NCBI GenBank assembly: GCA_964058845.1
Contig: CAXKVR010000820.1
Location: 1-28,525, forward strand
Length of the DNA: 28,525 bases
Source: Carex sylvatica
Taxonomy: Eukaryota > Streptophyta > Magnoliopsida > Poales > Cyperaceae
Direction of reading: 5' to 3'
The notes beneath the pieces are model-generated. The model was not told where the DNA came from. It did no database searches and saw only the letters and a program-made list of their open reading frames with translations. Position 1 is the first letter of the stretch; the number at the start of each line of letters is the position of its first letter. This document shows positions 9,865 through 19,640 of this stretch, in pieces. Position numbers and translations under genes: made by a program.

Positions 9865-10149
9865 ATGATGGGTCAAATTCTTTTATATTTAAACTTCTAC
9901 AAGAAACCCTCCAGATTTTAAACATTCGATCTCTTCACGTAGAACATTATCTTATATACTAGAACAGAAAGTGGTTACCGATATTTCTTTGTTATTTGTT
10001 ACTAACTCAGAAATTTAGCTATTACCAATATTAATATTAACATAAAACATAACCAAAACTATTTGGCTCTATATATTACAAATGCATTTTATCACTGCTT
10101 TTGAATTGTTCAGAATCTTCTGAAAAATAGTATAATAATTCCAAGAATA
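9865..10149. repeat. Duplicated block P, part 1 (left of the Helitron)
   Basis: Matches 19635-19890 with one internal 30-base indel. Anchors are AACTTCTACAAGAAAC and CGATCTCTTCACGTAG. It continues, after the Helitron, at 12541. Confidence 0.85.
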
Positions 10150-10339
10150 TCAGTACTATAAAACCATCTTGATTTTAGAGGAGGCTATCTTCCCAGAGAA
10201 GATCTCAGCCTTACATTTAATCAATCTCAGCTACTGATCACTGTCTGATTTTATGTCTCTTTTTTTATGTAGTCTTATATGTAGAAGCAGAAAATTAATT
10301 AAAAACCTACCTGTTACAATAAAAAAATACTCTCAATCA

Positions 10340-10830
10340 TCGGTACTGAGCACAACTTTTCCCATCTCTTCTCTCTGTTTCTGTGCGCTTTCATTCTTCC
10401 CGATGCGCGTCTTTTTTTTTTCTTTTCCTTTCCCGCGCACGCCTGTTCTCCTCACCGACTCTTCTCTCATGGCAACATCTATTTCGATCTCTCCTCCAAA
10501 ATAGAATCTGAGTTGGCGTCTTCTATTTTCCTTTTTCCCCCTTTTGCCCTCTTCTCTTTTCCTTTTCCCTGTCACCATTTTTATCCCTTTTTCGTTATCA
10601 ATCCCCACGGCAAGCAGGATGTCCCCATGGCCTGTGTTCTCTGTGGCAACACCCTGCTGGAAAGAGCCTCACGCTCAGCTTTCATAGCTTTTGTCTCCGC
10701 CTCTGTCACTCCAACCCGGAAGCGTCCTAACCCTATCACGCGCGACAATGGAACAGAAGCAACAATACGCTGCCCTTATGCAATATGCAGTGTTTTGTGC
10801 ATCTGTCAATGGCGAAGGTATGATTTTGAA
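10340..10830 (+). pseudogene. Captured 5' end of a host gene inside the Helitron
   Basis: The pyrimidine-rich stretch at 10350-10590 looks like a plant 5' leader. GC content rises from 10590 to 10815. An ATG at 10748 opens MEQKQQYAALMQYAVFCASV and continues to NGEG at a possible donor GAAG/GTATGA (10817-10818), followed by T-rich intron-like sequence. A second possible start, MATSISISPP, lies at 10470. I do not recognise the donor gene. An overlapping frame at 10513-10935 reads through the region but uses a different phase and is less convincing. Confidence 0.35.
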
Positions 10831-11624
10831 ATTTACTGGGTTTTGTTAGCAAGGCTGAAGTGTTGTTTTATGTATTGCCTTATTGAGTATTACAACCATG
10901 TTTTGTTCATGTGCCATGATCTGTTAATGATTTAACTCAAAAGGCATGAGGATTGCATTTGTTATATTACAAAAAAAGAAGAATTGAATAGTATAATTAT
11001 TAGGTTTATGCTCCAATTAAGGTCTTTGTATTTGTTCCTCTTTTGATTGCTACATAAACTTGTTCTCCTTCTTATTTCTGTGAGATTACAATTGAAAGTG
11101 AAGTTTATATCCAAATTGTTAAAATAACAAGGAAAACAAGTTGATATGGAGTAACTTTACATAGATTATGATTATTCCTCTTTTTCTCTATTGTTTCTAT
11201 ATTGGGTTTAAACCCGATTACTGTTGACAGTCAACACATAATTGTTAGGCTTGATTATTTGGTTTGGGTTGCCTTTCAGTTGATTTTCAATTTGATTTCT
11301 TGTCAAGTTCCTTGTTGTCTTAACTATATCATGTTCCCAGATTCTAATCTTAAAATTATTTTTGATAGTAAATCATTTATTCTTCTTTTTTAATTATGGT
11401 TGACATTGAAAATGATGAGATTCATTCAAACATTGATACAATGCTGAAATGAATTCGAAAGGAATTTGGTAATAGTTGGTATTAACGAACTTTTTCTACT
11501 TTCGTATTTTCCCTTATCGGATCTGAACTCAAAATTTCTACTCTCAACCACATCACTTTTCTTTTGGGTGGTACTGGTCTACAAGACCTTGTACTAGTGT
11601 TATATATGTTGTTATAAAGCATTT

Positions 11625-11833
11625 TGGATTTTTGGTATTCGCCAAGGCATTTGGGTGGTATAAGACGAGCTTTACCAGTACCAGTGCCGATACCTGTACC
11701 AGTACAGCTGGTGCACATAGCTTTGTCAGTGCCTGCCCCTGTACCGAATGGAGAGAGCCTTTTCCTGCCTCATAGTATGGTGGTGAGATTTGGTCCTGCC
11801 GAGTTGGATACGGTGAATCACTCTGAGCTTTGA
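11625..11833 (+). pseudogene. Exon-like fragment inside the Helitron, Pro/Val-rich
   Basis: The frame ends at 11833 and encodes a GGIRRALPVPVPIPVPVQL stretch followed by LFLPHSMVVRFGPAEL. It is GC-richer than the flanks. The PVPVPIPVPV part comes from a short TACCAGTACC-like repeat. It could be a captured exon or a repeat expansion; I recognise no family. Confidence 0.25.
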
Positions 11834-12033
11834 TCGACTCATCACTGGTCCACGTAAGCATCATCAATTGTTTTCTTAGATATTTATTCATTCTCAGAAA
11901 GAATGTGAAGTGGCATTTCCCGCCAGATTAAATATATAGCAATGTTCTAAGATAAGGAAATCTAATGTTTGTAAATGAAAAAAGATCTTATCGATTTATT
12001 TTTTACTCTTAAGAAAAAATATTTTTTATTCAA

Positions 12034-12090
12034 TCTCGCCTTGATGACTCCAAAGTGCCAGAGACGAGCCCTCTTCAAGAATATGGGTGC
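12034..12090 (+). pseudogene. Short exon-like fragment inside the Helitron
   Basis: The words RLDDSKVPETSPLQEYG are read in one frame between T-rich sequences, ending near a GT (12086-12087). Codon use and hydrophilic content look exon-like, but the piece is too short to identify. Confidence 0.2.
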
Positions 12091-12511
12091 GCTTTGTTAT
12101 TATTTTTTCACAGTTTCTCTTTGTTTTTCAATTTATCATCTGACTAAGAGTCTAAGAGCCCGAACTTGTCTTTTTTAAGAAAAGGGATTTGTGAATATGA
12201 GGTTCATTAACGCTATTTGTGACTTGAATGTTTCAATAATGCTATAATGTATGGTGTATGGTGAATGTGCCAGTATGTAATTCCTAAAATATAAAATAAT
12301 GTGTCAGTATGTAAGTTCTCATATTGAAAAAAATACATTAATACAAAAGTAACTAAAATATAAAATGTTAAGTTCATTTTATTTTGTCAAATTAGATGTC
12401 TTGAACTATTGTCTTTAATGTTTTTTGAAAGTAAAAAATTACAATAATGTAATACTATTAATTATTATATTAAACACATTTAAAAAAAGTGATCGAAATT
12501 AATTTTTCATC

Positions 12512-12529
12512 CCCACGGCAGTGCGTGGG
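12512..12529 (+). other. 3' terminal hairpin of the Helitron
   Basis: A six-base-pair stem CCCACG/CGTGGG with loop GCAGTG, seven bases before the terminal CTAG. It acts as the transposition terminator in Helitrons. Confidence 0.8.
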
Positions 12530-12540
12530 CACTTAACTAG

Positions 12541-13195
12541 TAGTAAAATAACTCCAAAAAAATATAAAAATTGATCTCCAAGCACATTTTATTATGAATA
12601 TCATGTTGAGCGGTTAGGATCGACCATTTGGATTTAAAAAATCGATTACTTCTCCTCAAGAATTTTCTAATTTGGTAAAGAATGATGAAAACAGAGTTTC
12701 CTACAAAAAAAAATGACCGGTTAAATTTGGTCGAAGTTATTACCCTTTTTGTCATAATTTTTTATATGCAGTGGGCAACCCTTTTCTAAGGATTCTAAGT
12801 ACAGAATCGCTAGAGGAAACTATCCTCTCCTAACGGTTCTAGTACAGAGCCGCTAGAAGAATTGCCTCTGTTACTCTGTTAAGAACAAAAAAACTTGCTT
12901 ACTAACAGTATATTAATATTGTTCTAAGTTGTTGATATAAAAGTAATATTATTTTATTATCTACTGGTAGTAAATCAAAGTGGTAAAATTATCCTTATAT
13001 TATTAATAATCCCTAATTAATAAGGACCAACATAAAAGTAACTTCATATTTTTTCTGATATATAATCTAACATTTTTGTTTGTGTCAGTCCAGGTACACC
13101 GAACTAGTCTAAACGTGGAAGAGCTAGTCATTAAAGCGCAAAGACCAGGTCAAAAGGATATATATATATCTCTTTGACATCGATCTGAAAATATG
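12541..13195. repeat. Duplicated block P, part 2, running into block Q
   Basis: Matches 19890-20500. It contains TCTAGTACAGAGCCGCTAG (12838-12856), with the related AGTACAGAATCGCTAG just before it, a paired motif also present in the right copy and probably a transposon remnant. The right copy lacks about 40 bases present here at 12640-12680. Confidence 0.85.
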
Positions 13196-13890
13196 GTAAG
13201 AATGGTAGGCCGAATTATTAATTTCAGCAACACAATTCAGAAATTGAAATCACAAATAGTAATCTGATTAAAAATCAAAATTAAAATAATTAAAAAGAAA
13301 TTAAAGATAATTTTGGTAAAAATGGTTATCATGCCTTCACACTTAATTTTTCGTCTCCTCGTTTTCTCAAGTCCAAATTCCACATCCTTCTTCAGTTCTG
13401 CCATAGTGGGTCCTGTAAGTCAGCTGCACTTGCAACTATTGAGCACTAATGTCTCTTCAAATGTTCTGTTACGTACAGACATGAATGGTCTCATCTGTCA
13501 ATTGTTAACCCTCTGCTACAGCTGAACTCCTCCTCTCTTCGTCTGGGCCAAGTCAATAATTAAGGGTCTAAACGGCTATATCCAAATCAATAATTAAGGG
13601 TTTAAGCAGCTATATCCAGATCACGTTTATCGCATGATGTGGGTCTTGGTGTCCAGATGCACGCATACCAAGGACCAAGTTTCTTTTATTAAACTCTAAA
13701 ATTGTTTTTTTATTAAATTTGTCACAGTGCTCTTGGTGTATTATAGATGAGGTATAGATGCGGAGGGCCAACCATGTGGCAATTAAGCTCCTATTAATCT
13801 CAAGCATACTGCTGATTTTGTCAACGGTATGCTTGAGTTAAAATCAGCTGTATGTTTGAGCTTGGTTTTAACTCAGGACAAAAAGCAGCC
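13196..13890. other. Non-coding stretch with a short tandem repeat and hairpin
   Basis: At 13553-13620, a unit of about 34 bases (CAATAATTAAGGGT..) occurs twice in tandem. At about 13800-13860, CTCAAGCATAC and GTATGTTTGAG form an imperfect inverted repeat. The open frame at 13313-13525 has a hydrophobic start but no recognisable domain, and I do not support it as a gene. Confidence 0.4.
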
Positions 13891-13892
13891 AA

Positions 13893-14525
13893 ATTCTTTC
13901 ATTTACCATCTTTACCAAAAAAATCTGTTTAACCAACATTTTTTTAGAAAAATATCTTTATATTATAGTTTTGCTGTTTGAAACTGCGAAAATAAAATAT
14001 TAATTCCGCAGTTTCAAACTATGGACCAATTATTATTATTTTTACAATTTTCCCTGATGAGAGAGAGATAGGAGTAGGTCCGATGCCCATTGGACCTACT
14101 TTTAGGTTCGATGGGCTCTATCACCGTACGATCAGCATTAAGATCTGTGCGCACAAAAATTAATAATAAATCACATGGATTTTAATACGGATTGCACGAA
14201 TCTTGATGCAATTGGATGGTCTCAACACCCATCGAACCAAAGTTGGTCCAATGGGCATCGGACCTACTCCGACTCCGATGAGAGAAGGCGTGTAACTGTT
14301 TTTTTTAAAAAGGCGGGTCGCACTACATTTTAAAAAATACTAAAATTCATATAAAAACTAAGTACGTGTGCGCTCTGCTTCCGTAATTGAAACTTCTGGA
14401 AGGTTGGTTTCGCATTTTCAAACTGCGAACTTAGTATAAATTGAATTTCTAAAAGAGTGGTTATATTGTCTATTTTTTTAAAGATGGTAAATTAAAAAAG
14501 TTCGGAAAAAAACAAATGGTGAGGT
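13893..14525. mobile_element. Possible outer inverted-repeat element hosting a nested MITE
   Basis: TTTACCATCTTTACC near 13902 and its inverse near 14480-14505 (AAAGATGGTAAATT on the plus strand) bracket the region. Just inside lie GTTTGAAACTGCG and its inverse (13974-14013), with a related TTTCAAACTGCGAA near 14418. A 212-bp MITE is inserted in the middle. The ends are not fixed by a target duplication. Confidence 0.35.
14065..14276. mobile_element. Mutator-like MITE, 212 bp
   Basis: GATGAGAGA at 14056-14064 and 14277-14285 is a perfect 9-bp target duplication, the size typical of Mutator-like elements. The terminal inverted repeats of about 50 bp share GGAGTAGGTCCGATGCCCAT and GGTTCGATGGG. 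There is no coding capacity. Confidence 0.85.
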
Positions 14526-14529
14526 AATA

Positions 14530-15250
14530 TTTCCAGCTTTCTCTTCTCCATTTTTTTTTTTCAAAATTGGAGGATCCTTATATGTTATAAACTTTGTTGA
14601 GAACCTCAAGTATCACGTGCATATTGCAGCAACAGAAACTCAAAGTGTGTAATCTTTTTTTTCATGTAATGTAACATATAATAGCAAACATGTTAAAATG
14701 ATGCCATGCAAGTTATGAAATTTACATTGCGTAAAGAACTGATGTGTATCTGCAACTCTTGCAGGAAAGAATCAGTATCATTTCAGATACTTGAGATGTA
14801 AGTAATAAATTCAGATTGTTCTTTTAATTTGATATGAATCTCAAAGCAGATCTCATACCGTTTCAATAGATATCGAATTGAATTTGCCTCAGTTAGAATT
14901 AATCTGGAGCGTTCGGTTTTTTCAAATTGCACCTCGATCAGGTATATGGGAGACCCGGACTCTGCATGAAATGGAGAGAAAAACCAAAACAATTATTTCT
15001 CAATTGTAACCCATTTCCCAATGCACATACGACGAGATGGACAAAAGATGGTGGCAAGCCAAGTAGGGTCCATGCATGTGTCCGTGTAGTAGTTCAATAC
15101 AAAATTGGTGTACTACCGATTTTGCCATAAATTGGAGTCTCCTTAAAAAAAAAAGGAGATTTCATTAAAAGTATCAATGATACCTGGTTAATTAGGTGTT
15201 TGCCTTATCAGTATTGCATTCGATAAGATTTTTTTTTCGTTAGTTTATTA
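14530..15250. other. Stretch without a supported gene
   Basis: A short piece near 14811-14850 (CAGATTGTTCTTTTAATTT) matches 20817-20850 and 4828-4865. A frame at 14927-15130 (67 codons) is hydrophilic with several Cys and Arg but resembles nothing I know. GGAGTCTCCTT and its inverse near 15133-15165 form a small hairpin around an A-run. Confidence 0.4.
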
Positions 15251-15279
15251 AGTATGAGTATGGATAAGAATTTTGTTTG

Positions 15280-15752
15280 TTAGATAAATAGATATAGGTA
15301 CAAGTAGAGACTATTTCATACCTGTTAAGTAACGGGTAATTATATAAAATAAATTATATCATGAAAAAATGTATGCATTTTATTGTAAGAAGAATATTAT
15401 TTCAATGTTTTGTTATTTAGTTAACAAATTGAATTTGTTAAAAGGGTGATTTGTGATTTTGATTTTTTTTACTTCGTAAAAAACTATTAGCTAGAATTGA
15501 TTGTATATTTGTATTTTAATTTTATATTAGTAATTGTGATTGCATATCGATGACATGATAAGTTTTGAAAGTTTATTTGTAAAAATAATAAAACTATTAT
15601 ATTTTTATTAATTATTCGTTATTCGGCCACTAACGTTTCGTTATCCGCTAATCTTAACGAGTATGGGTAGGGTATGGGTAAGGTCATTTCTTAGTGGATA
15701 TGGGTATGAAAATGGTTCCACCCTACCTGTATCGTACCCATTGACACCCCTA
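15280..15752 (-). mobile_element. One end of a hAT-like element
   Basis: Read on the minus strand from about 15752, the sequence starts TAGGGGTGTCAATGGGTACG, a very common plant hAT tip. It continues with repeated GGGTA/TACCC words to about 15650, then AT-rich sequence with one more GGGTA-type stretch near 15330. I cannot find the other end, so the left limit is approximate and the element may be truncated. Confidence 0.55.
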
Positions 15753-15910
15753 GAGTAAGGAGCGAGGCAATTTGATCGATGAGGGCAGCAAATGCAAAAT
15801 TGAAGCAATCAGCCACAGCAAGGGCAAGGGCAAGGGCAAGGGCAAGGGCGGCAATACAAAGGAATACGTACGACATGACACTGGATAATTTTCGAAAGCT
15901 GACAGAAACA
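15753..15910 (-). pseudogene. Orphan exon E: signal-peptide exon of the repeat family
   Basis: On the minus strand an ATG at 15876 opens MSYVFLCIAALALALALALA followed by VADCFNFAFAALIDQIA. It aligns closely with the N-terminus of gene C (MSYIYICIAALVIALAVADC). The 5' leader is also conserved back to about 15910. The Ala-Leu run comes from a hexanucleotide repeat (GCCCTT on the minus strand, about five copies at 15820-15848). The reading frame then runs straight into the hAT-like end at 15752 and stops at 15691. No pentapeptide exon follows, so this copy is not functional as it stands. Confidence 0.6.
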
Positions 15911-16127
15911 AAATGTTGGGGTTATTCAAGAAATGTGGAATATCAGTACACCCCGTACCAACTACAAGAACACATGCAATAAAGACAAATATAATTTGCA
16001 CGCAATCAAAACCAACAAAAACAGAGGAAAGGTCGTATGCGGGCTTCATGCCTAGGCCGCAAGGACACAGAGATCCAATCCGTGAACTGTATAGTTTGGA
16101 TTAATTCTCAGCAGTTGAGTAGCAACC

Positions 16128-16690
16128 TTAGAATGACGAACCTATAGATGTGACAGGCCTTGCTATGATTGAAAGTCTATAATTAGACCTCCATTTATGG
16201 CATGAGATGCTAATATTATCCATGTAAATGCTAAATATAGTCTCCATGTTCTCCAAAGCTACACCCTTAATCTGGTTTCCTATCATTCCTCCTCCTACAC
16301 TCTGGATGTTATTCAATTGGCCTCCATTAGTCTGGCCTCCTTTCATCCGGCCACTATTTATCTGGTTTCCGATGATGTTGGCTCCAACACTCTGATTATT
16401 GTTCAACTGGCATCCATTCGTCTGTCCTTGATTCATCAGACCATTGCTCAAACTCTATTCCCCATAAAATGATAAATAAATAGCTTAGAAGAAAGATAAG
16501 ATAATTAAATTGGTAGCTCTCGAGTAAAGACTGGTGATAGTACCTAATCTTCTAAGCTTGGGTAACTTTGGGCACTGCAATCTTTCTTTCATTTTTTTTT
16601 TTTTTCCTTTTTTTTTTTAATCTATGTGTTCATTTGATAATGAGTAACAATAGCATTTTGAAAATAAATTCATACCGGAGTATGACTCAT
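16128..16690 (-). CDS. Gene B: pentapeptide-repeat protein, promoter-damaged copy
   Basis: Proposed structure on the minus strand is join(16690-16676, 16454-16128), 113 residues. Exon 1 gives MSHTP up to the donor CCG/GTATGA, the same donor as in A and D. Exon 2 follows the acceptor GGAATAG and begins SLSNGLMNQGQ. Eleven or twelve pentapeptides follow, including NQSVG, ANIIG, NQINS and GQTNG. The tail after NQIKG is unlike A, C or D: about 40 polar residues with no membrane segment. The intron is only about 221 bp and lacks the inverted-repeat element. Upstream, homology to A and D stops near 16745 and no TATA box is seen, because the 966-bp block starts there. It may be unexpressed. Confidence 0.45.
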
Positions 16691-16760
16691 GAGCCAGGAC
16701 TTTATTAGTGGAAATATTTTCTCAGCGAATGCAGAATAGAGGAGACCACCCACATTATTA

Positions 16761-17726
16761 GGAGGAAGAGAGATAGCAAGACCCAGGAATCGGCACACTT
16801 AGAAGTCTAGACATACATAAAAACTTGCCTGACACGTCTAGATATGCCTATTAAAAAAATAGAAAATAATAAAAAAATTCTCTTACCGGAAAATTATTTT
16901 TAAATTATTTATAATTATCAAACACATGTATTTGTTCTCTTTTTTGGGGACAATTTTTTAATATATTTAGAAAAACTGAAACCTAAGGAAAATGTAATTT
17001 TAATTTATTTCAAAATTTCTGGATACCTTTTACAGACTTTCCGATATTTTTACATATTTTTAAATTAACAAATTAACAAAATTCCTTAATTTTAAGAAGA
17101 AAAAAATGGCACGACACCTTAAACAAGGCCTAACAGGACTTGCCGTGCTGGTAGACGTTTTGTGTTCATCTCCGGTATTGTTTGACACGGCAGAGAATGC
17201 ATGACAAGCCACGTCTTGAACTTTAGATGTGCTGGCAAGGCACGGTACGGATTTTAGACACGTCAAAGTACGGCATGCCACGTTTATACAACACTAGTGT
17301 TTATTTTGGCCTTTGAATTTGAGGGGCATGTACAGCACCTTGTTGATAACGCGGAGGAGTCTATTGTAGATTCTCAAGTTACCCAAATATTGTAGATTCT
17401 AAAGATGGAACGAAGTATTATTTTTGGAATATGATACATACGAAAATATTTTCTTCATCCTACAAATTCATATAAATTTTAAATTTGCATAAAATTCAGT
17501 AGGTGGACAGTTTCTATCCTACTTAATTATTGTAGATATTATCTTATCCACAAGACAAGAAGAAAAGAAAAAATATGTGGAGTCGTTGGCCGAGTCCTGT
17601 TGACTTGACCTCATTGACTTCTGGGTCTTTGTTTTCTCTCTTACTTCTCGCACGTCTTTGGACCCTACATTCATATCTTCTTTCTTTTCTTTCTTTCTGT
17701 TAGCATTTACAAATTATCTTGTACCA
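16761..17726. repeat. 966-bp block upstream of gene B, nearly identical to one upstream of gene C
   Basis: Matches 22790-23760 with only about a dozen differences by eye. It starts GGAGGAAGAGAGATAGC and ends CTTGTACCA. The adjoining genes B and C differ far more, so this block was copied or converted recently. An open frame on the minus strand at 17060-17281 is present in both copies but rests on imperfect GGCA/CGGCA repeats and has no recognisable domain. Confidence 0.9.
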
Positions 17727-18589
17727 ACTCTTATTGTGCTGCATGATTTTCATGTATTTTCCATTGAAGTAAAAACGGGCCATTCCAAACTGGAATCGGA
17801 CTGTACTGATTCAATTTCAGACGGAGTTACACGGTTTTGTCCAATTTCGGCCGAAACGGGCTCATGTCAGTCAAATTTTGACCGAAATGATCTGATACCA
17901 CTGAAATGGCCGAAACGCGCAAATAACCCTCTCCGTAATTTTTTACCTTTGGCGTGAATTGAACCTATTATCTCTTGATTAAGATGCTCACAAAACTACC
18001 ACCACACCATATCCACTTTTGGTGCAAAAAACATTACAACGTTTATATATAAAGTTTCTTTTGTTCCTCATTAGTCACAAGAAAAGCTTCAACAAGACAA
18101 CAACTACTATTTCCCTAGCCCCACCTACTGGACCTTTCTATCCCAAAGCATCCCAGATACCTTCCCTTGTGAAATCTAGCACTGTTATAATTTGTAATTG
18201 TATTCTAAAGTAAAATATGCATTTATTAGTTGCAATGCTTGTAATATATTGTATTAGTGGATTATTTGATTGTAATCATTTGTTTAAACATAATTTATTG
18301 ACAAATTATTTTTTATCATTTTTTTCTGTATTTTTAGTATAAAACAAGCTTCTGCCAGAAAAATCTGAGTTTCTGATCCGATTCAGTCGATTCTGACCGA
18401 TTCACCGATTTCGATTCCACAGCCAAAAGACCGATCTCGATTCGGATTCGGATTTGTCCTTTTATGGTATTTTCTTCAATGTGTATAAAAGATGTATAAT
18501 GTATTTTAATAATTGTGGTATGTGGATCAACACCCGCACCAATACTACACTTAGAATTACACGTTTGTGATGTGACTATAATTAGAAAT
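17727..18589. repeat. Duplicated block R, copy 2 (with MITE)
   Basis: Matches 21030-21844 including the inserted MITE, and 5709-5787 without it. The junction with the 966-bp block is at 17726/17727. Confidence 0.85.
17762..18466. mobile_element. hAT-like MITE, 705 bp (copy 1)
   Basis: Flanked by GTATTTTC at 17754-17761 and 18467-18474, an 8-bp target duplication. The ends are CATTGAAGTAAAAACG and, on the other strand, CATAAAAGGACAAATC. Near both ends, ATCGGACTG and CGATTCGG-like words recur in inverse orientation. No transposase is encoded. The frame at 17658-17957 crosses the element boundary and is not a gene. Confidence 0.85.
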
Positions 18590-19133
18590 CATGGTTTTAA
18601 ATTTTCTTAGCTTTGATTTCCACCCATCAAGATTCTTAACACCTTTCCACTACAGTTTGGTTTTCTGATGATGCCTCCTTATGCTCGAATTTGGCTGACA
18701 ATGGTTGTTCTCTTCACAGAAAAATCTGCATCGATTCTTCCGTTTTCATGTACAGTGTCTCCAAATCACATTGTAGCCCTTGCACTTCAATGGAAATAAC
18801 TTGCGAACTTTCATTGAAATGTAGGTTTCCAGGTTGTCCATGTTTTCTTAAGCGGTGATGCTACAGTTATTTTGGACAAAATCGTAGCATGCACTACTTG
18901 TTGGAAGTAAAACAGCACTTGTGTATTCTTTCTCTGGTTTACCTTCGAATTGGGGTCTGGATTAGGGCCATCATTCTCTACCAAATTGCACAAACTATTT
19001 GACTTGATCAAGGTTGTCATTTAGATTCTCCAAAATTCATAATTTCCACCTTTGAATACTGGAATTGTTGGTTTAGTCACATTCGCTGTTGTTTCCAGTT
19101 TCAGTCATCGAAACCCCTAATCAGATCTTGTGT
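18590..19133 (-). pseudogene. Ty1/copia gag fragment, copy 2, with intact gag 5' end
   Basis: On the minus strand, PTIPVFKGGNYEFW (about 19030-19070) is the conserved gag N-terminal block. After a stop and a frame continuation come SLCNLVENDG and LFYFQQVVHATILSKI (18811-19020), then degenerate TIVSQIRA-type blocks. In-frame stops show it is dead. It lies directly downstream of the primer binding site and LTR at 19134-19527. Confidence 0.8.
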
Positions 19134-19144
19134 CTCTGATAACA
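19134..19144 (-). other. Copia primer binding site
   Basis: On the minus strand, TGTTATCAGAG lies three bases after the LTR end. It differs by one base from the TGGTATCAGAG complement of initiator tRNA-Met used by most plant copia elements. Confidence 0.7.
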
Positions 19145-19147
19145 GAT

Positions 19148-19527
19148 TGTTGGGATAAGGAATAATAAACAGAAGTAAAATAATACAGGTTTTTTTGTTA
19201 ATTGACTGCAGAATAAATAAAAAACAGAGAAAACAATATTCTGTGTTGCTATGCCAGTATTTTCAGACACAGAAATTTAATAAATAGAAGTAATGCTTTT
19301 TGTTCATACACAAATACATCTTTCAACAGAATTAAAAGTATTACAACTTCCATAAAATAACAACACACTATCTTAGGAAAATAACCATGCATTACAGAAC
19401 ATGTGCTAGAAGTAACAGCTAAACTGAAAATAATGCTGCAACAATAACATCAGTTTCACACGTCTGAAAACTTCTTTAAAAATCAACTCAATTGCAGCAA
19501 TAAAATTTCGGAATTAATTTTTAATCA
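19148..19527 (-). mobile_element. Copia 5' LTR remnant, ~380 bp
   Basis: The 3' end on the minus strand is CCCAACA, just before the primer binding site. The 5' end is placed at TGATTAAAAATTAATTC (19527), where similarity to 22299 stops; the homologous copy there begins TGTTTC, giving TGTT..AACA ends. No 3' LTR or pol is present nearby. Confidence 0.6.
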
Positions 19528-19549
19528 TTTTTTCCTACAAAACTCCTTC

Positions 19550-19640
19550 AATAATTCATCTAGCCACTGTTTATTTTTTTGAAGGTTGTCCATCTCGCCT
19601 CTGTCCATCTAGCCACTGTTTATTTTTTTGAAGGTAAAGA
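19550..19640. repeat. Short tandem duplication
   Basis: CATCTAGCCACTGTTTATTT followed by TTTTGAAGGT occurs twice, about 48 bases apart, separated by a GTCCATCTCGCCTCTG spacer. Confidence 0.7.

Larger units (their letters stand above)
10150..12540 (+). mobile_element. Non-autonomous Helitron, 2391 bp
   Basis: The element begins TCAGTACTATAAAA and ends CTAG. It sits precisely between A (10149) and T (12541), with no target duplication. Near the 3' end, CCCACG and CGTGGG (12512-12517 and 12524-12529) form a hairpin 7 bases before CTAG. TC start, 3' hairpin, CTRR end and A/T insertion are all Helitron hallmarks. The empty site survives at about 19890, where the flanking block P continues without interruption. 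No Rep/helicase is encoded. The interior contains GC-richer stretches resembling captured gene pieces (see 10340-10830, 11625-11833 and 12034-12090). Confidence 0.88.

Noticed and set aside
10333..10608. Lys/Arg/Glu-rich minus-strand frame in the Helitron
   Set aside because: It is the complement of a pyrimidine-rich leader-like stretch, so the charged composition is an artefact.
17060..17281. Cys/Ser-rich 73-codon minus-strand frame (also at 23089-23295)
   Set aside because: Conserved only because the block is nearly identical in both places. It rests on imperfect GGCA-type repeats and has no domain or plausible promoter.
19148..19527. Interpretation as the 3' end of a fifth copy of the repeat gene
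   Set aside because: The stretch adjoins a primer binding site and gag start and has TGTT/AACA-type ends, so an LTR that was taken over by gene C explains it better. No repeat exon precedes it.
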